64,000 bases of DNA from Bacteroidales bacterium (GCA_016715075.1 JADKBK010000038.1:73188-137187); one strand, 5' to 3'; shown: positions 23,702 through 32,575, counted from the stretch's first letter. Made by a program: numbers and translations. Notes: generated by a model from the sequence alone, not told the origin.

Positions 23702-23869
23702 ATGTCATTGCTTAATTTCAGAATTAGACGGAATAGGAGATCAGGATTATTGAGATTTGTTTTTGTTCTTCTTGTCACAGGTGTCGTTATGACCGGATGT
23801 GCCACATCTCATAAATATAAAAAGGTGAAAGCAGTTCCGTGTCCCTGTGAGAAAGTAAACCATGCCTAG
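23702..23869 (+). CDS. Tiny lipoprotein in the arsenic island
   Basis: A 55-residue frame from ATG 23702 to TAG 23869. It has a basic N-terminus (RIRRNRRSG), a hydrophobic stretch and a lipobox ending in MTGC (lipidated Cys at 33), leaving a mature peptide of 23 residues that ends PCPCEKVNHA. The CPC pair and nearby His could bind a soft metal. It lies between the ProC-like gene and arsC on the same strand. Expression is not proven, but the intact signal and lipobox support a real gene. Confidence 0.6.
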   Translation: MSLLNFRIRRNRRSGLLRFVFVLLVTGVVMTGCATSHKYKKVKAVPCPCEKVNHA

Positions 23870-23957
23870 AGTTTTTTTCCTGGCTGACCAATAATATTGA
23901 AAACTTATCTTAACGATGATAAAAACTAAATACTCATTTTGTAATAATTGATTTTTT

Positions 23958-24368
23958 ATGAAAATACTGATACTATGTACCGGGAATAGTTGCCGCAGCC
24001 AGATGGCTCATGGCTTTCTCGAGTCATTTGACAAAAGGATGGAGGTCTTTTCAGCCGGAACAGAGCCTGCCGCAAGGGTCAATCCCATGGCTGTTGATGT
24101 AATGAAGAAGGCAGGGATCGATATCAGCGGCCATAAGCCTGCTCTTGTTGACCAATACCTTAATGAGACCTGGGATTATGTTATTACTGTCTGCGATAAG
24201 GCAAACGAAACTTGTCCGGTATTCCCCGGAAAGGTGAGGAACCGCCTGCATATGGGTTTTGAAGATCCTTCTGAATTCAAAGCGTCGTATGTAGAAGTCC
24301 TCAACGAATTTTACAGGATCAGGAATGAGATCAGGGATGAGTTTTATAAGCTCTATGAAAAGAACTGA
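23958..24368 (+). CDS. arsC: Arsenate reductase, thioredoxin-coupled (LMW-phosphatase type)
   Basis: A 136-residue enzyme that reduces arsenate to arsenite. The P-loop nucleophile Cys7 is in CTGNSCRSQ with the CX5R spacing. Two more cysteines near 79 and 86 (TVCDKANETCPVF), seven apart, match the redox relay Cys82/Cys89 of the Staphylococcus aureus enzyme. The general acid lies in the GFEDPSEF loop. Product arsenite is then exported by ACR3 or methylated by ArsM, whose genes follow. It is 10 bases from arsM. Confidence 0.94.
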   Translation: MKILILCTGNSCRSQMAHGFLESFDKRMEVFSAGTEPAARVNPMAVDVMKKAGIDISGHKPALVDQYLNETWDYVITVCDKANETCPVFPGKVRNRLHMGFEDPSEFKASYVEVLNEFYRIRNEIRDEFYKLYEKN

Positions 24369-24378
24369 AGAATAAATT

Positions 24379-25182
24379 ATGAAACCGGAAGAGTTAAAAA
24401 AAGTTGTAAGAGAAAAATACGGAGAGATAGCAAGCGGTAAAGAAGCAGAGGCAGGATCCTGCTGTTGTGGTACTTCCGGATGCTGTTCAGGCTCTGACTA
24501 CACTGTATTCAGTGAAGACTACAACCTTAAGGAAGGTTATAATCCTGAGGCGGACCTGCATCTGGGTTGTGGTATACCGACCGATTTTGCAGACATAGCT
24601 GAAGGAGATCATGTACTTGATCTGGGGAGCGGGGCTGGCAATGACTGCTTTGTCGCACGGGCTATTGTTGGTGAGACCGGAAAGGTAACTGGTCTCGACA
24701 TGACTGAACAGATGATTTTAAAAGCAAAAGAGAATTGTGCAAAACTGAATTTTAAAAATGTTGAGTTTGTTTCTGGTGATATAGAGGAGATGCCTTTCGG
24801 GGAGAACACTTTTGATGTGGTAATTTCAAATTGTGTTCTCAACCTGGTTCCTGATAAGCGGAAAGCATTCAGCGAGATAAACAGAGTATTAAAACCAGGC
24901 GGTCACTTCTGCGTTTCAGATGTTGTCATAAAGGGAGATCTTCCTGAAAATCTCAGACAGGATGCAGAAATGTATGCCGGATGTGTTTCTGGAGCAATAG
25001 ATATTAAGATTTATCTTGAAATTATTAATGATGCAGGTTTTGAGGGAGTAAAAATCCATAAGCAAAAACGGATCTCCTTGCCTGTTGCATTGTTGTCGGG
25101 TTACCTTTCCGGGGATGAGATTAAAGAATTGAATGAAGGGGAAAATGGCATCTTCAGTATAACTGTTTCAGCAGATAAATAA
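24379..25182 (+). CDS. arsM: Arsenite S-adenosylmethionine methyltransferase
   Basis: A 267-residue methyltransferase that turns arsenite into methylated arsenicals. The SAM-binding motif VLDLGSGAGNDCFVA is near residue 76, followed by GLDMTEQM. Cysteines likely to bind As(III) occur in SCCCGTSGCCSGS near 28-38, in NDCF near 84, SNCVLNL near 153 and YAGCVSGA near 200. The order arsC-arsM-acr3 is common. Length is normal for bacterial ArsM. Confidence 0.93.
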   Translation: MKPEELKKVVREKYGEIASGKEAEAGSCCCGTSGCCSGSDYTVFSEDYNLKEGYNPEADLHLGCGIPTDFADIAEGDHVLDLGSGAGNDCFVARAIVGETGKVTGLDMTEQMILKAKENCAKLNFKNVEFVSGDIEEMPFGENTFDVVISNCVLNLVPDKRKAFSEINRVLKPGGHFCVSDVVIKGDLPENLRQDAEMYAGCVSGAIDIKIYLEIINDAGFEGVKIHKQKRISLPVALLSGYLSGDEIKELNEGENGIFSITVSADK

Positions 25183-25237
25183 GACCTCCCATTAAACTGT
25201 AACCTTTCAGAGCCAGTATTTACATCATACTTAATAT

Positions 25238-26313
25238 ATGAAGCCACGACTTAAATTTCTTGACAGGTATCTTACATTATGGATATTCCTTGCAATGTTT
25301 ACAGGAGTTTTTTCAGGTTATTTTTTTCCCTCAATTGCAGCATTCTGGGATTCCCTGAAAGTTTCACCTGATAGTACAACAAATATCCCGATTGCCATAG
25401 GCCTGATCCTGATGATGTATCCTCCCCTTGCAAAAGTGAGATATGAGGAGCTGGGAGGTGTTTTCAGGAATATTAAAATACTGAGTCTGTCACTTATTCA
25501 GAACTGGATTATAGGACCGGTTCTTATGTTTGCTCTTGCAATAATTTTCTTTAAGCTTTTTCCAGGGAAGGATAATTCAAATCTACCCTATATGTATGGA
25601 ATTATCATGATAGGATTGGCCCGCTGCATAGCCATGGTTATTGTCTGGAACGATCTTGCAAAGGGTGATGCCGAATACTGTGCCGGGCTGGTTGCATTTA
25701 ATTCCATATTTCAGGTATTGCTCTTTTCAGTCTATGCCTGGTTTTTTATAGCGATTATGCCCGGCTGGTTCGGAGTGCCAACCAATTCGGTGGTTGAAAA
25801 AATAACTATCGGACAAATTGCCCGGAGTGTTTTTATCTATCTGGGGATCCCTTTTATTGCCGGCTTTCTGACCAGATTTATTCTGATAAAGGTAAAAAGC
25901 AGGGAGTGGTATCATACCAAGGTTCATACCAAAAGATAAGTCCGATAACACTTATTGCTTTATTATTCACGATTGTAGTCATGTTCTCCCTGAAAGGGGA
26001 ATACATTGTTAAGTTGCCTTTTGATGTCATTATGATCGCCATTCCGCTGGTGATTTATTTCATCCTGATGTTTATGTTTTCTTTTTTTATGAGCAGGAAG
26101 GCAGGAGCCAACTATGAACAGTCAACTACCTTGTCCTTTACCGCTGCAAGCAATAATTTTGAACTTGCCATTGCAGTTGCCATAGCCGTTTTCGGAATAA
26201 ATTCGGGAGAGGCTTTTACAGCAGTAATCGGGCCATTGGTTGAGGTACCGGTAATGATAGCCCTGGTTAATGTTGCACTGTTCTTCAAAAAGAGATATTT
26301 TCGACAGGTTTAA
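25238..26313 (+). pseudogene. acr3: ACR3 arsenite efflux transporter, frameshifted
   Basis: Two overlapping frames together encode a full ACR3 antiporter of about 358 residues. The first (from 25238, stop at 25937) covers YLTLWIFLAMFTGVFSGYFF, MYPPLAKVRYEE and GLARCIAMVIVWN, with the conserved membrane Cys. The second resumes at KISPITLIALLFTIVVMF and runs to 26313 with the AASNNFELAIAVAIAVFG block. The join, near 25918-25935, is explained by two single extra bases (a G and an A in short runs) 13 bases apart. Everything else is well preserved, so this is either a very recent mutation or a base-call error. If real, efflux by ACR3 is lost, leaving the ArsP-like permease. Confidence 0.85.
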
Positions 26314-27410
26314 CAAACTCCAAATTCCCTGGCGGCCTGTATCATTGTTTCTATAGTCTCAACCGACACGTCGGGCTGAAGTATATGTGCCGGTGCCAGG
26401 AGATAGCCGTTGCCTTTTGCAAGGATGGCAATTCTCTCTCTTATTTCAGCCCTGATCTTTTCTTTATCTCCTGATGGAAGCAACGATTGCTGGTCAATAC
26501 CTCCGAAGAAAGATATTCTGTCTCCATACCTGTCTTTCAGTTCCTGGGGATCTGAACCGGGAACATTTGGCTGAACAGGGTTATATACATCTACTCCTAT
26601 TTCAATAAAATCATCGATCAGAGGTGCAACTGCGCCGTCGGAATGCATAATAACTATCAGTTCAGGATTTTCCCTTCTTAACTTTTCTATCATTCTTTTG
26701 TGCCGGGGTTTGAATCTTATCCTCCAGTCTTCCGGCGATATCAGCGTCGATGTCTGGCTGCCCAGATCTTCACCAAACCATATGGCATCCACCCCGGATC
26801 TTACAAGCTGCAGGGCAAGCCCTGTACTCCACTCTTCAACACGGGCATTAAGAATTTCAAGCCATGGCTCATCACACATCATACCCACCATGTATTTCTC
26901 CAGTCCGGTCAGATGCCAGGCCATCTCAAACAATGAAATCTCAACATCACCAATAACAAAATAGTCTTTTGCAAATCTGTCAATATCCCATTTTGCCTTA
27001 TCAAATCTTCCGATGCCATAAGGATCAGGAAAAGAATAATTTTCAATATCGCTGACCGTTGCTGCATCTTCAAGTGGGCATTTTACCACTTCAACGTATA
27101 GTGCTGTCGGTTTCATGTGCATCCCGAATTCATTCATAGTGATATCATCCCTGACAACCTCCGGTCTATATCCGTCTGCCACAGTACCTCCGACGACAAC
27201 TACATCACTGCCCATTCTGGTCCTGATCTCATTTGCAGAAATCCGGTATGTGAGATCTTCATAGTATGAGAGTGCATAATCGGGCTTTATGCCAAGCTTT
27301 TTCCCAAACGATTCAGTATGCTGCCTGCAAAGATCAAACTGAACAGGAACCCTGTCGGGGTTTCCCTCTTTTTTCCTCAAAGCCCTGAAAACCCTCTCTT
27401 TTGAATTCAT
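26310..27410 (-). CDS. Uroporphyrinogen decarboxylase-family (methyltransferase-like) protein
   Basis: A 366-residue TIM-barrel protein of the UroD/MtaA/CmuA superfamily. Seen are RVPVQFDLCRQHTESF near residue 20, the ...VIMHSDGAVAPLIDDFIEIG block near 255, NPVQPNVPGSDPQELK and FGGIDQQSLLPSG. The CmuA/MtaA-type zinc pattern (His-x-Cys...Cys) is not clear: the place of the usual HxCG is HSDG. So a corrinoid methyltransferase is possible but not proved, and true HemE is unlikely. It converges on acr3 with a four-base overlap and has no clear partner gene. Confidence 0.8.
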   Translation of the reverse strand: MNSKERVFRALRKKEGNPDRVPVQFDLCRQHTESFGKKLGIKPDYALSYYEDLTYRISANEIRTRMGSDVVVVGGTVADGYRPEVVRDDITMNEFGMHMKPTALYVEVVKCPLEDAATVSDIENYSFPDPYGIGRFDKAKWDIDRFAKDYFVIGDVEISLFEMAWHLTGLEKYMVGMMCDEPWLEILNARVEEWSTGLALQLVRSGVDAIWFGEDLGSQTSTLISPEDWRIRFKPRHKRMIEKLRRENPELIVIMHSDGAVAPLIDDFIEIGVDVYNPVQPNVPGSDPQELKDRYGDRISFFGGIDQQSLLPSGDKEKIRAEIRERIAILAKGNGYLLAPAHILQPDVSVETIETMIQAAREFGVC

Positions 27411-27454
27411 AACCTTTTTATTTCAGTTTTAAAAATGTCTTACTTATCCTGCAA

Positions 27455-27808
27455 CTATGTTTTATTTCCCTGTTTATGCATCAGGACTGTTGTTTCATCA
27501 ACAGTGATAATATGTCCTTTCCCGATACTTTCAAAAAGGGATTTAAAAGATTCTATAAATGAATCAATTTTCTGTGGTTCATCAATTATCTCAACAACGA
27601 GGGGGACTTTTTCACTTATTTCCCATAGTTTATTGGTGTAAATTTCACTGCTGGCGCCATAACCCATTATCCCTTTAAGAACAGTAGCACCAGTCAGACC
27701 ATGCTTCCTGGCCGAATATACAATCACCTCGTAAAGTGGTGAGTGTTCATACTTATCGGTCGAACTTATATAGATCCTCAGTCGTTTGGCTTTGTCATTC
27801 GGTTTCAT
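27455..27808 (-). CDS. DUF190 protein
   Basis: A 117-residue ferredoxin-fold, PII-like protein of the DUF190 family, with AKRLRIYISSTDKYEHSPLY at the start and ATVLKGIMGYGASSEIYT near 40. Members are usually paired with CrcB/Fluc, as here (four-base gap to the upstream crcB gene). It may regulate the fluoride channel in the way PII-like proteins act on transporters; that is inferred. Confidence 0.87.
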   Translation of the reverse strand: MKPNDKAKRLRIYISSTDKYEHSPLYEVIVYSARKHGLTGATVLKGIMGYGASSEIYTNKLWEISEKVPLVVEIIDEPQKIDSFIESFKSLFESIGKGHIITVDETTVLMHKQGNKT

Positions 27809-27812
27809 ATTC

Positions 27813-28190
27813 TTAAAATAGTCTGGTTATCACAACTCCCAGGAATGTTGCTGTTATTCCAAGGAAGACACTTAATCCTGTATAAAGCAGGAAATGAAAG
27901 AAGTCTCCATCGCGAATCAAAGCAAGATTTTCATTTGCAAATGTGGAGAAAGTGGTGAATCCACCACAGAAGCCGACGGCAAGGAACATTTTCCATCCGG
28001 ATGTGAGCAGCGAACTCTTTTCGGAAAACCCGTATATCAATCCGATAAGAAAGCAGCCGGTGATATTCACAAAAAAAGTTCCGAAAGGAAAGGCAACGGT
28101 TAGATTTTCCTGTATAAAGCGTGAAGCAAGAAACCTCGATATGCTTCCAAGAAATCCGCCAGTCCCAACCAGTAAAAGTGTTTTAATCAT
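27813..28190 (-). CDS. crcB: Fluoride channel CrcB/Fluc
   Basis: A 125-residue four-span membrane protein that lets fluoride leave the cell. The GTGGFLGSISRFLASRF start, FGTFFVNITGCFLIGL near 36-51 and the polar GFCGGFTTFSTFANE track near 72-86 are diagnostic. It works as an antiparallel dimer. It is the first gene of a two-gene unit with DUF190. I looked for a fluoride riboswitch in the 190 bases upstream and did not see one. Confidence 0.94.
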   Translation of the reverse strand: MIKTLLLVGTGGFLGSISRFLASRFIQENLTVAFPFGTFFVNITGCFLIGLIYGFSEKSSLLTSGWKMFLAVGFCGGFTTFSTFANENLALIRDGDFFHFLLYTGLSVFLGITATFLGVVITRLF

Positions 28191-28346
28191 GATATGAGGA
28201 GCATTCTTAATTAAAGGCTGGAATAATATTCATTCAACAAACATATTCTTTTCCTGAGAGTGACCGGCACTCTTCACTGCTGTCATACGAAAGTAACAAT
28301 TATTTTTATTTTAATGAATTTGATGCAGGATAACCCGGATTCATAT

Positions 28347-28354
28347 TATTTTTG
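28347..28354 (+). promoter_or_regulatory. Candidate -7 element for the phosphoesterase gene
   Basis: TATTTTTG matches TAnnTTTG, 27 bases upstream of the start at 28382. A TTTG lies at 28319-28322, but the 24-base spacing is longer than usual. Confidence 0.35.
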
Positions 28355-28381
28355 GATCAATTAATACTAAACTGATCTGAA

Positions 28382-29290
28382 ATGAAAATGAACAATTCAT
28401 CCTTTGTCAGGGTTTTTGTGCTTACGGCCGTTATTACACTCTCCCTTTTTGCATGTACAAAGAAACATGAAAAGGAGGATTTTACATTTGTTTTCATGAC
28501 TGATATACATCTGACCCAGAACCGGAACGCAGTTGCCGGATTTAGTCAGGCGATAAATACAATTAACGAGTTGAATCCGGAATTCGTTATCACCGGCGGC
28601 GATCTGATAATGGACGCTCTCGGGCAGCGTTATTCAGCTGCAGATTCTCTTTATAACCTTTACTCCGGGACTGTGAAAAATCTTACGATGCCTGTGTATA
28701 ATACGATGGGGAATCATGAAATATACGGCATACTAAGGGAAAGCGGAGCTGATACTCTTGATCCGGAGTACGGGGAGAAAATGTTTGAAAAAAGAATCGG
28801 CAAATCATATTATTCTTTCATACATAAGGGATGGAAATTTATTATTCTTAACTCTGTTGAAGATACCAGGAAGAATGGTTATACAGGTCAGATAGACGAT
28901 GCACAGATTGAGTGGATAAAAAAAGAGCTCCAGGAAACCGATAAACAAACGCCGATAGCAATCAGCACCCATATCCCATTTATCACTGCAAATACTCAAA
29001 AGTATATCGGGACCACAGTGGCTAATGATTCATCAGCTGTTATCTTCAACGGTAAAGAGGTCCTGGACCTTTTCATAGGTTATAACCTGAAGCTTGTAAT
29101 GCAGGGACATCTCCACACAGTGGAAGATATTTATATTGACGGGATCCATTTCATAACCGGCGGTGCTGTCAGCGCTGCCTGGTGGACTGGCGCAAACAAG
29201 GATTTTGAAGAAGGATTTATGCTTTTCTCGGTTAAAAAAGGAGATCTAAGCTGGAAGTATATTGATTATGGATGGGTTATAAAAAATTAA
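28382..29290 (+). CDS. Calcineurin-like metallophosphoesterase, lipoprotein
   Basis: A 302-residue exported phosphoesterase. The lipobox LSLFACTKK gives a lipidated Cys near residue 25. All five motif blocks are present: FMTDIHL, TGGDLIMD, NTMGNHE, STHIPF and MQGHLHT, giving the two-metal site. Such enzymes hydrolyse phosphomonoesters, diesters or nucleotides; the substrate is unknown. It runs into an isomerase-like gene (2 bases apart) and a tyrosine phosphatase gene, forming an operon. Confidence 0.92.
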   Translation: MKMNNSSFVRVFVLTAVITLSLFACTKKHEKEDFTFVFMTDIHLTQNRNAVAGFSQAINTINELNPEFVITGGDLIMDALGQRYSAADSLYNLYSGTVKNLTMPVYNTMGNHEIYGILRESGADTLDPEYGEKMFEKRIGKSYYSFIHKGWKFIILNSVEDTRKNGYTGQIDDAQIEWIKKELQETDKQTPIAISTHIPFITANTQKYIGTTVANDSSAVIFNGKEVLDLFIGYNLKLVMQGHLHTVEDIYIDGIHFITGGAVSAAWWTGANKDFEEGFMLFSVKKGDLSWKYIDYGWVIKN

Positions 29291-29292
29291 CT

Positions 29293-30717
29293 ATGGATTC
29301 CGGGATTAAAATTGGTTTGTTTGGAATTGGCCTTGATACTTACTGGGGCCAGTTTGATGGATTGCTTGATAAATTATTGTCTTTCCAGCTGAGGATAAAA
29401 CAACGGCTAGAGCAATCAGGTGCAGTTGTCACAGATGCAGGGATGGTTGACAATCCTGATAAAGCAATAGCGGCTGCCGAGCTTTTCCGTGAAAAGGGCG
29501 TCGACCTTATCTTTCTTAATATTTCAACCTATGCTCTTTCACATAATGTCCTTCCATTGATTCAGAGGGTAAGCTGCCCTGTCATCGTACTGAATCTACA
29601 ACCATCGGAAGCAATTGATTATGCGAAATTCAATGCGATAGGTGACAGGGGCAAAATGACCGGGGAGTGGCTTTCATATTGCCAGGGGTGCGTAACCCCT
29701 GAGCTGGCAAGCGTATTTAAAAGGGCTGGTATAAAATATCACCTTATATCAGGCTACCTGGAAGAAGATTATGTCTGGCATGAAATAGATGAGTGGATCA
29801 ACGCCACCTCTGCTATGATTACAATGAAAAACTGCAGGGTGGGAGTGATGGGCCATTACTACAATGGAATGCTTGATGTTTACAGTGATATCACGAAGCT
29901 GGCAGCTGTCTTCGGAAGTCATTTTGAGCTGATAGAATTTGGGGTGCTTAAGAATCTAAGAGATAAAGTTTTACCTCATGAGGTCATCTCAAAGACCGGT
30001 GAATTCAAAAACTGGTTCGCCGTTTCAGAGGAGTGCCCGGACGAAGATATGGAGGCAGCTGCAGTCACCTCTGTTGCTCTTGACAAGCTTGCAGGAAGAT
30101 TCAGACTGGGTGCCCTTGCCTATTATTATGAAGGAGAAGGTGATCCTGATTATGAAAAGATAGTTACAACATTAATACCCGGCATGACCCTGCTCACTGG
30201 CAGGAATATACCTGCTGCAGGAGAGTGCGAAGTTAAGAATGTTCTGGCTATGAAAATTATGGATTCATTTAATTCAGGTGGCAGCTTCTCAGAGTTCTAT
30301 GCCATGGATTTCAATGACGATATAGTGCTTCTGGGTCATGACGGCCCCGCTCATTTCAAAATTGCAGATGGCAGGGTAGGACTGGTCCCGCTGCCGGTGT
30401 TTCATGGGAAGCCGGGTAAAGGTTTGTCAATCCAGATGAAGGTTGTCAATGGACCTGTAACAATACTTTCCGTTTGTGAGGATGGGAATGGCAATATCAG
30501 CCTTCTCACTGCCCAGGGTGAATCCGTCCCCGGTCCGACTCTTCAGATAGGCAATACAAACAGCCGGTATAAATTTCCGGTTTCAGCCAGGGAATTCATT
30601 GATAACTGGTCCAAAGCCGGACCTTCTCATCATTGTGCTATAGGTGTAGGGAACTGGTCGTCGACAATCTGTAAGCTTGCTGATCTGCTGGGAACCGGCT
30701 TTACAAGGATTTGCTGA
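29293..30717 (+). CDS. L-fucose/L-arabinose isomerase-family protein
   Basis: A 474-residue protein from ATG 29293 (an earlier in-frame codon at 29272 would overlap the previous gene). It resembles the COG2160 arabinose isomerase-like group: GLFGIGLDTYWGQF at the start, VDLIFLNISTYALSHNVLP near 75, GVMGHYYNGMLDVYSD near 185 and a C-terminal beta domain with FYAMDFNDDIVLLGHDGPAH near 340. Metal ligands of the true isomerases probably correspond to the Glu in YYYEGEGDPDYE and the His in GHDGPAHFK. The sugar substrate is unknown. Confidence 0.78.
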   Translation: MDSGIKIGLFGIGLDTYWGQFDGLLDKLLSFQLRIKQRLEQSGAVVTDAGMVDNPDKAIAAAELFREKGVDLIFLNISTYALSHNVLPLIQRVSCPVIVLNLQPSEAIDYAKFNAIGDRGKMTGEWLSYCQGCVTPELASVFKRAGIKYHLISGYLEEDYVWHEIDEWINATSAMITMKNCRVGVMGHYYNGMLDVYSDITKLAAVFGSHFELIEFGVLKNLRDKVLPHEVISKTGEFKNWFAVSEECPDEDMEAAAVTSVALDKLAGRFRLGALAYYYEGEGDPDYEKIVTTLIPGMTLLTGRNIPAAGECEVKNVLAMKIMDSFNSGGSFSEFYAMDFNDDIVLLGHDGPAHFKIADGRVGLVPLPVFHGKPGKGLSIQMKVVNGPVTILSVCEDGNGNISLLTAQGESVPGPTLQIGNTNSRYKFPVSAREFIDNWSKAGPSHHCAIGVGNWSSTICKLADLLGTGFTRIC

Positions 30718-30760
30718 AAACATTGTTTTATTGATCATTGCCTGTAGAAAAAAGTTATTT

Positions 30761-31528
30761 ATGAATCATAATCCGGTAAACAAAGATTTCAAAGCCCTGC
30801 TTAATTTCAGGGATATCGGTGGAGTTACAGCTTCCGGCGGGCACAAAATAATGGAAGGAATAGTTTTCAGATCAGCAAACCCTGACAGGCTGAAGAGGGA
30901 TGACATTGAGCAGCTTCGATTGCTGAATATAAGGACTATAGTTGACCTAAGGGCTCCAGGGGAGATAAACAAGCGATTTGTATCTGTCGGCCATGCTGAA
31001 AAATTGTCTATGCCACTTGATTTTCAGCAAACCACACGGCAAAGAATGAAACCTGTTATCTATAAAAAGAATTCTGAAAATATCATAGCTGAGATCTCGA
31101 ATACTCTCTACCTTGAGATTCTTGATGCCTCTGCACCGGTTTTCAGGCAGGTAATGGAAATCCTTGCATCTCCGGAACGATCACCAGTTCTTATTCATTG
31201 CCAGGCTGGCAAAGACAGAACAGGAATTATTATTGCTCTGATCCTTCTTGCAATGGGCGTGGACAGAGAATTTATTATCAGAGACTTCATGAAATCCAAT
31301 GAATCTCTGATCCCATACTTCAGGAAAATGTTCATGGTAAGAAAAATAATCTCCTTAGGTTTTTTCCCTTACCGGAACATGTTGTTTGCGGTCACTGTAA
31401 AGCAAAGGAATATTGAATCAGTTCTGGACAGGATTGAAAATCATTACGGAGGGATCGATGGTTATCTCAGGTATGCCGGATTTGATCCTGCCGGACTTGA
31501 AGAGGTCAGAAATGTTTTGCTCATGTAA
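30761..31528 (+). CDS. Tyrosine/inositol phosphatase family protein
   Basis: A 255-residue phosphatase of the Y_phosphatase3 (DSP-like) family. The P-loop HCQAGKDRTGIIIALI near residue 146 holds the CX5R nucleophile (Cys) and Arg, with the extra Lys-Asp typical of the bacterial group. The N-terminal NFRDIGGVTASGG motif is also diagnostic. ATG 30761 is preferred; the upstream extension overlaps the isomerase gene. Substrates may be phosphotyrosine, inositol phosphates or phospholipids. Confidence 0.9.
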   Translation: MNHNPVNKDFKALLNFRDIGGVTASGGHKIMEGIVFRSANPDRLKRDDIEQLRLLNIRTIVDLRAPGEINKRFVSVGHAEKLSMPLDFQQTTRQRMKPVIYKKNSENIIAEISNTLYLEILDASAPVFRQVMEILASPERSPVLIHCQAGKDRTGIIIALILLAMGVDREFIIRDFMKSNESLIPYFRKMFMVRKIISLGFFPYRNMLFAVTVKQRNIESVLDRIENHYGGIDGYLRYAGFDPAGLEEVRNVLLM

Positions 31529-31602
31529 TCTTAGAAATCTTATCCGGAATTTGTAGAGGTATTTCAGCATTTTTTCAGTTCAATCACAAAAGATCTGTCA
31601 TT

Positions 31603-32004
31603 ATGGGTAAACCCGGGAAAAAGTCTCAAAAGAAGAAATTCAGCCTTAAAGAGAGAATTATTAGCTTCGGTTATGCCTTTCATGGGATGGGTACATTGCT
31701 CTCTGAGCATAATGCCAGGATTCATCTTCTTATACTTGTATTTGTAGTTGGAGCAGGGATTGTTTTCCGGATCTCCGGATCAGAATGGATGGCTGTTCTT
31801 TTTGTAGCCGGACTGGTACTTGTGAGCGAGTGTTTCAATACAGCAGTTGAATATCTGTCGGATCAGATATCGGATGAACCCAACGAAAATATCAGGAAAG
31901 CGAAAGATGTAGCTGCTGCAGGTGTCCTGATCGCTGCTATAATATCAGTTATAACCGGACTGATCATCTTTATTCCGGAGATCTTAAGACACCTGCGAGG
32001 GTAA
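31603..32004 (+). CDS. dgkA: Diacylglycerol/undecaprenol kinase
   Basis: A 133-residue membrane kinase with three spans. SEHNARIHLLILVFVVGAG near residue 35, the catalytic SECFNTAVEYLSDQISDE near 76 and AKDVAAAGVLIAAI near 103 are the family signature. It phosphorylates undecaprenol or diacylglycerol in lipid recycling. The N-terminus is lysine-rich (GKKSQKKK), as in the Gram-positive/Bacteroidota form. Confidence 0.92.
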   Translation: MGKPGKKSQKKKFSLKERIISFGYAFHGMGTLLSEHNARIHLLILVFVVGAGIVFRISGSEWMAVLFVAGLVLVSECFNTAVEYLSDQISDEPNENIRKAKDVAAAGVLIAAIISVITGLIIFIPEILRHLRG

Positions 32005-32071
32005 ATTTAAAGAAATGCTGGTACGGCTGGATCGGAATGTTTAATTTTGATGATCACAAATCAGGATCAAA

Positions 32072-32518
32072 ATGCTGACCAATCTTTCACTACTCGCTCT
32101 TTTTGGAATTGCCATGGCTCACTTTGAAGGGGTAGTAGTTGTCTATCTGAGAAAAGCCCTTGGCATGACTGATTCGGAATCAAACAAAGAGTCACTGGCG
32201 AAATTTCCTGCAAGATACCTGCACATTGAAATGACCAGGGAGGCTGCAACTATCATTATGCTTGCGGTAATTGCCTTCCTCACCGGTGATGGCTGGATAG
32301 AAAAGGGGATATTCTTCGTCTGGACCTTTGCCTTCTGGGATCTGTTCTACTATTTGTCGTTGTATATCCTCATTAAGTGGCCTCCAAGGCTCACAACGAT
32401 TGATGTTCTCTTCCTAATACCGAAACCCTGGATTGCACCTGTTTGGTTTCCTATAGGCGTTTCGTCACTTACGATAGTGATCATATTATTCCTTGCGATA
32501 TTGCATATGATCCACTGA
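32072..32518 (+). CDS. Unknown four-span membrane protein
   Basis: A 148-residue hydrophobic protein, not recognised. Predicted spans lie at about 5-27, 58-75, 78-98 and 123-145. A charged stretch at 28-55 (RKALGMTDSESNKESLAKF) forms a loop. It is 45-58 bases ahead of the MFS gene on the same strand and may be co-expressed. No catalytic or binding motif is apparent. Confidence 0.7.
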   Translation: MLTNLSLLALFGIAMAHFEGVVVVYLRKALGMTDSESNKESLAKFPARYLHIEMTREAATIIMLAVIAFLTGDGWIEKGIFFVWTFAFWDLFYYLSLYILIKWPPRLTTIDVLFLIPKPWIAPVWFPIGVSSLTIVIILFLAILHMIH

Positions 32519-32575
32519 AAGAGGTTACTTTTATAAGAAGTAAACAAGGCTGGTAACTTCAAAGTGGCATACAGA

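Noticed and set aside
25910..25940. Programmed frameshift in acr3
   Set aside because: No slippery sequence or stimulating structure is seen, and two separate insertions are needed.
26310..27410. Heme-pathway uroporphyrinogen decarboxylase (hemE)
   Set aside because: The sequence fits the wider UroD/MtaA superfamily, and no other heme genes are nearby.
28190..28380. Fluoride riboswitch upstream of crcB
   Set aside because: The conserved motif elements were not found on either strand; only a small GAGAGTG/CACTCTTC-type hairpin was seen.
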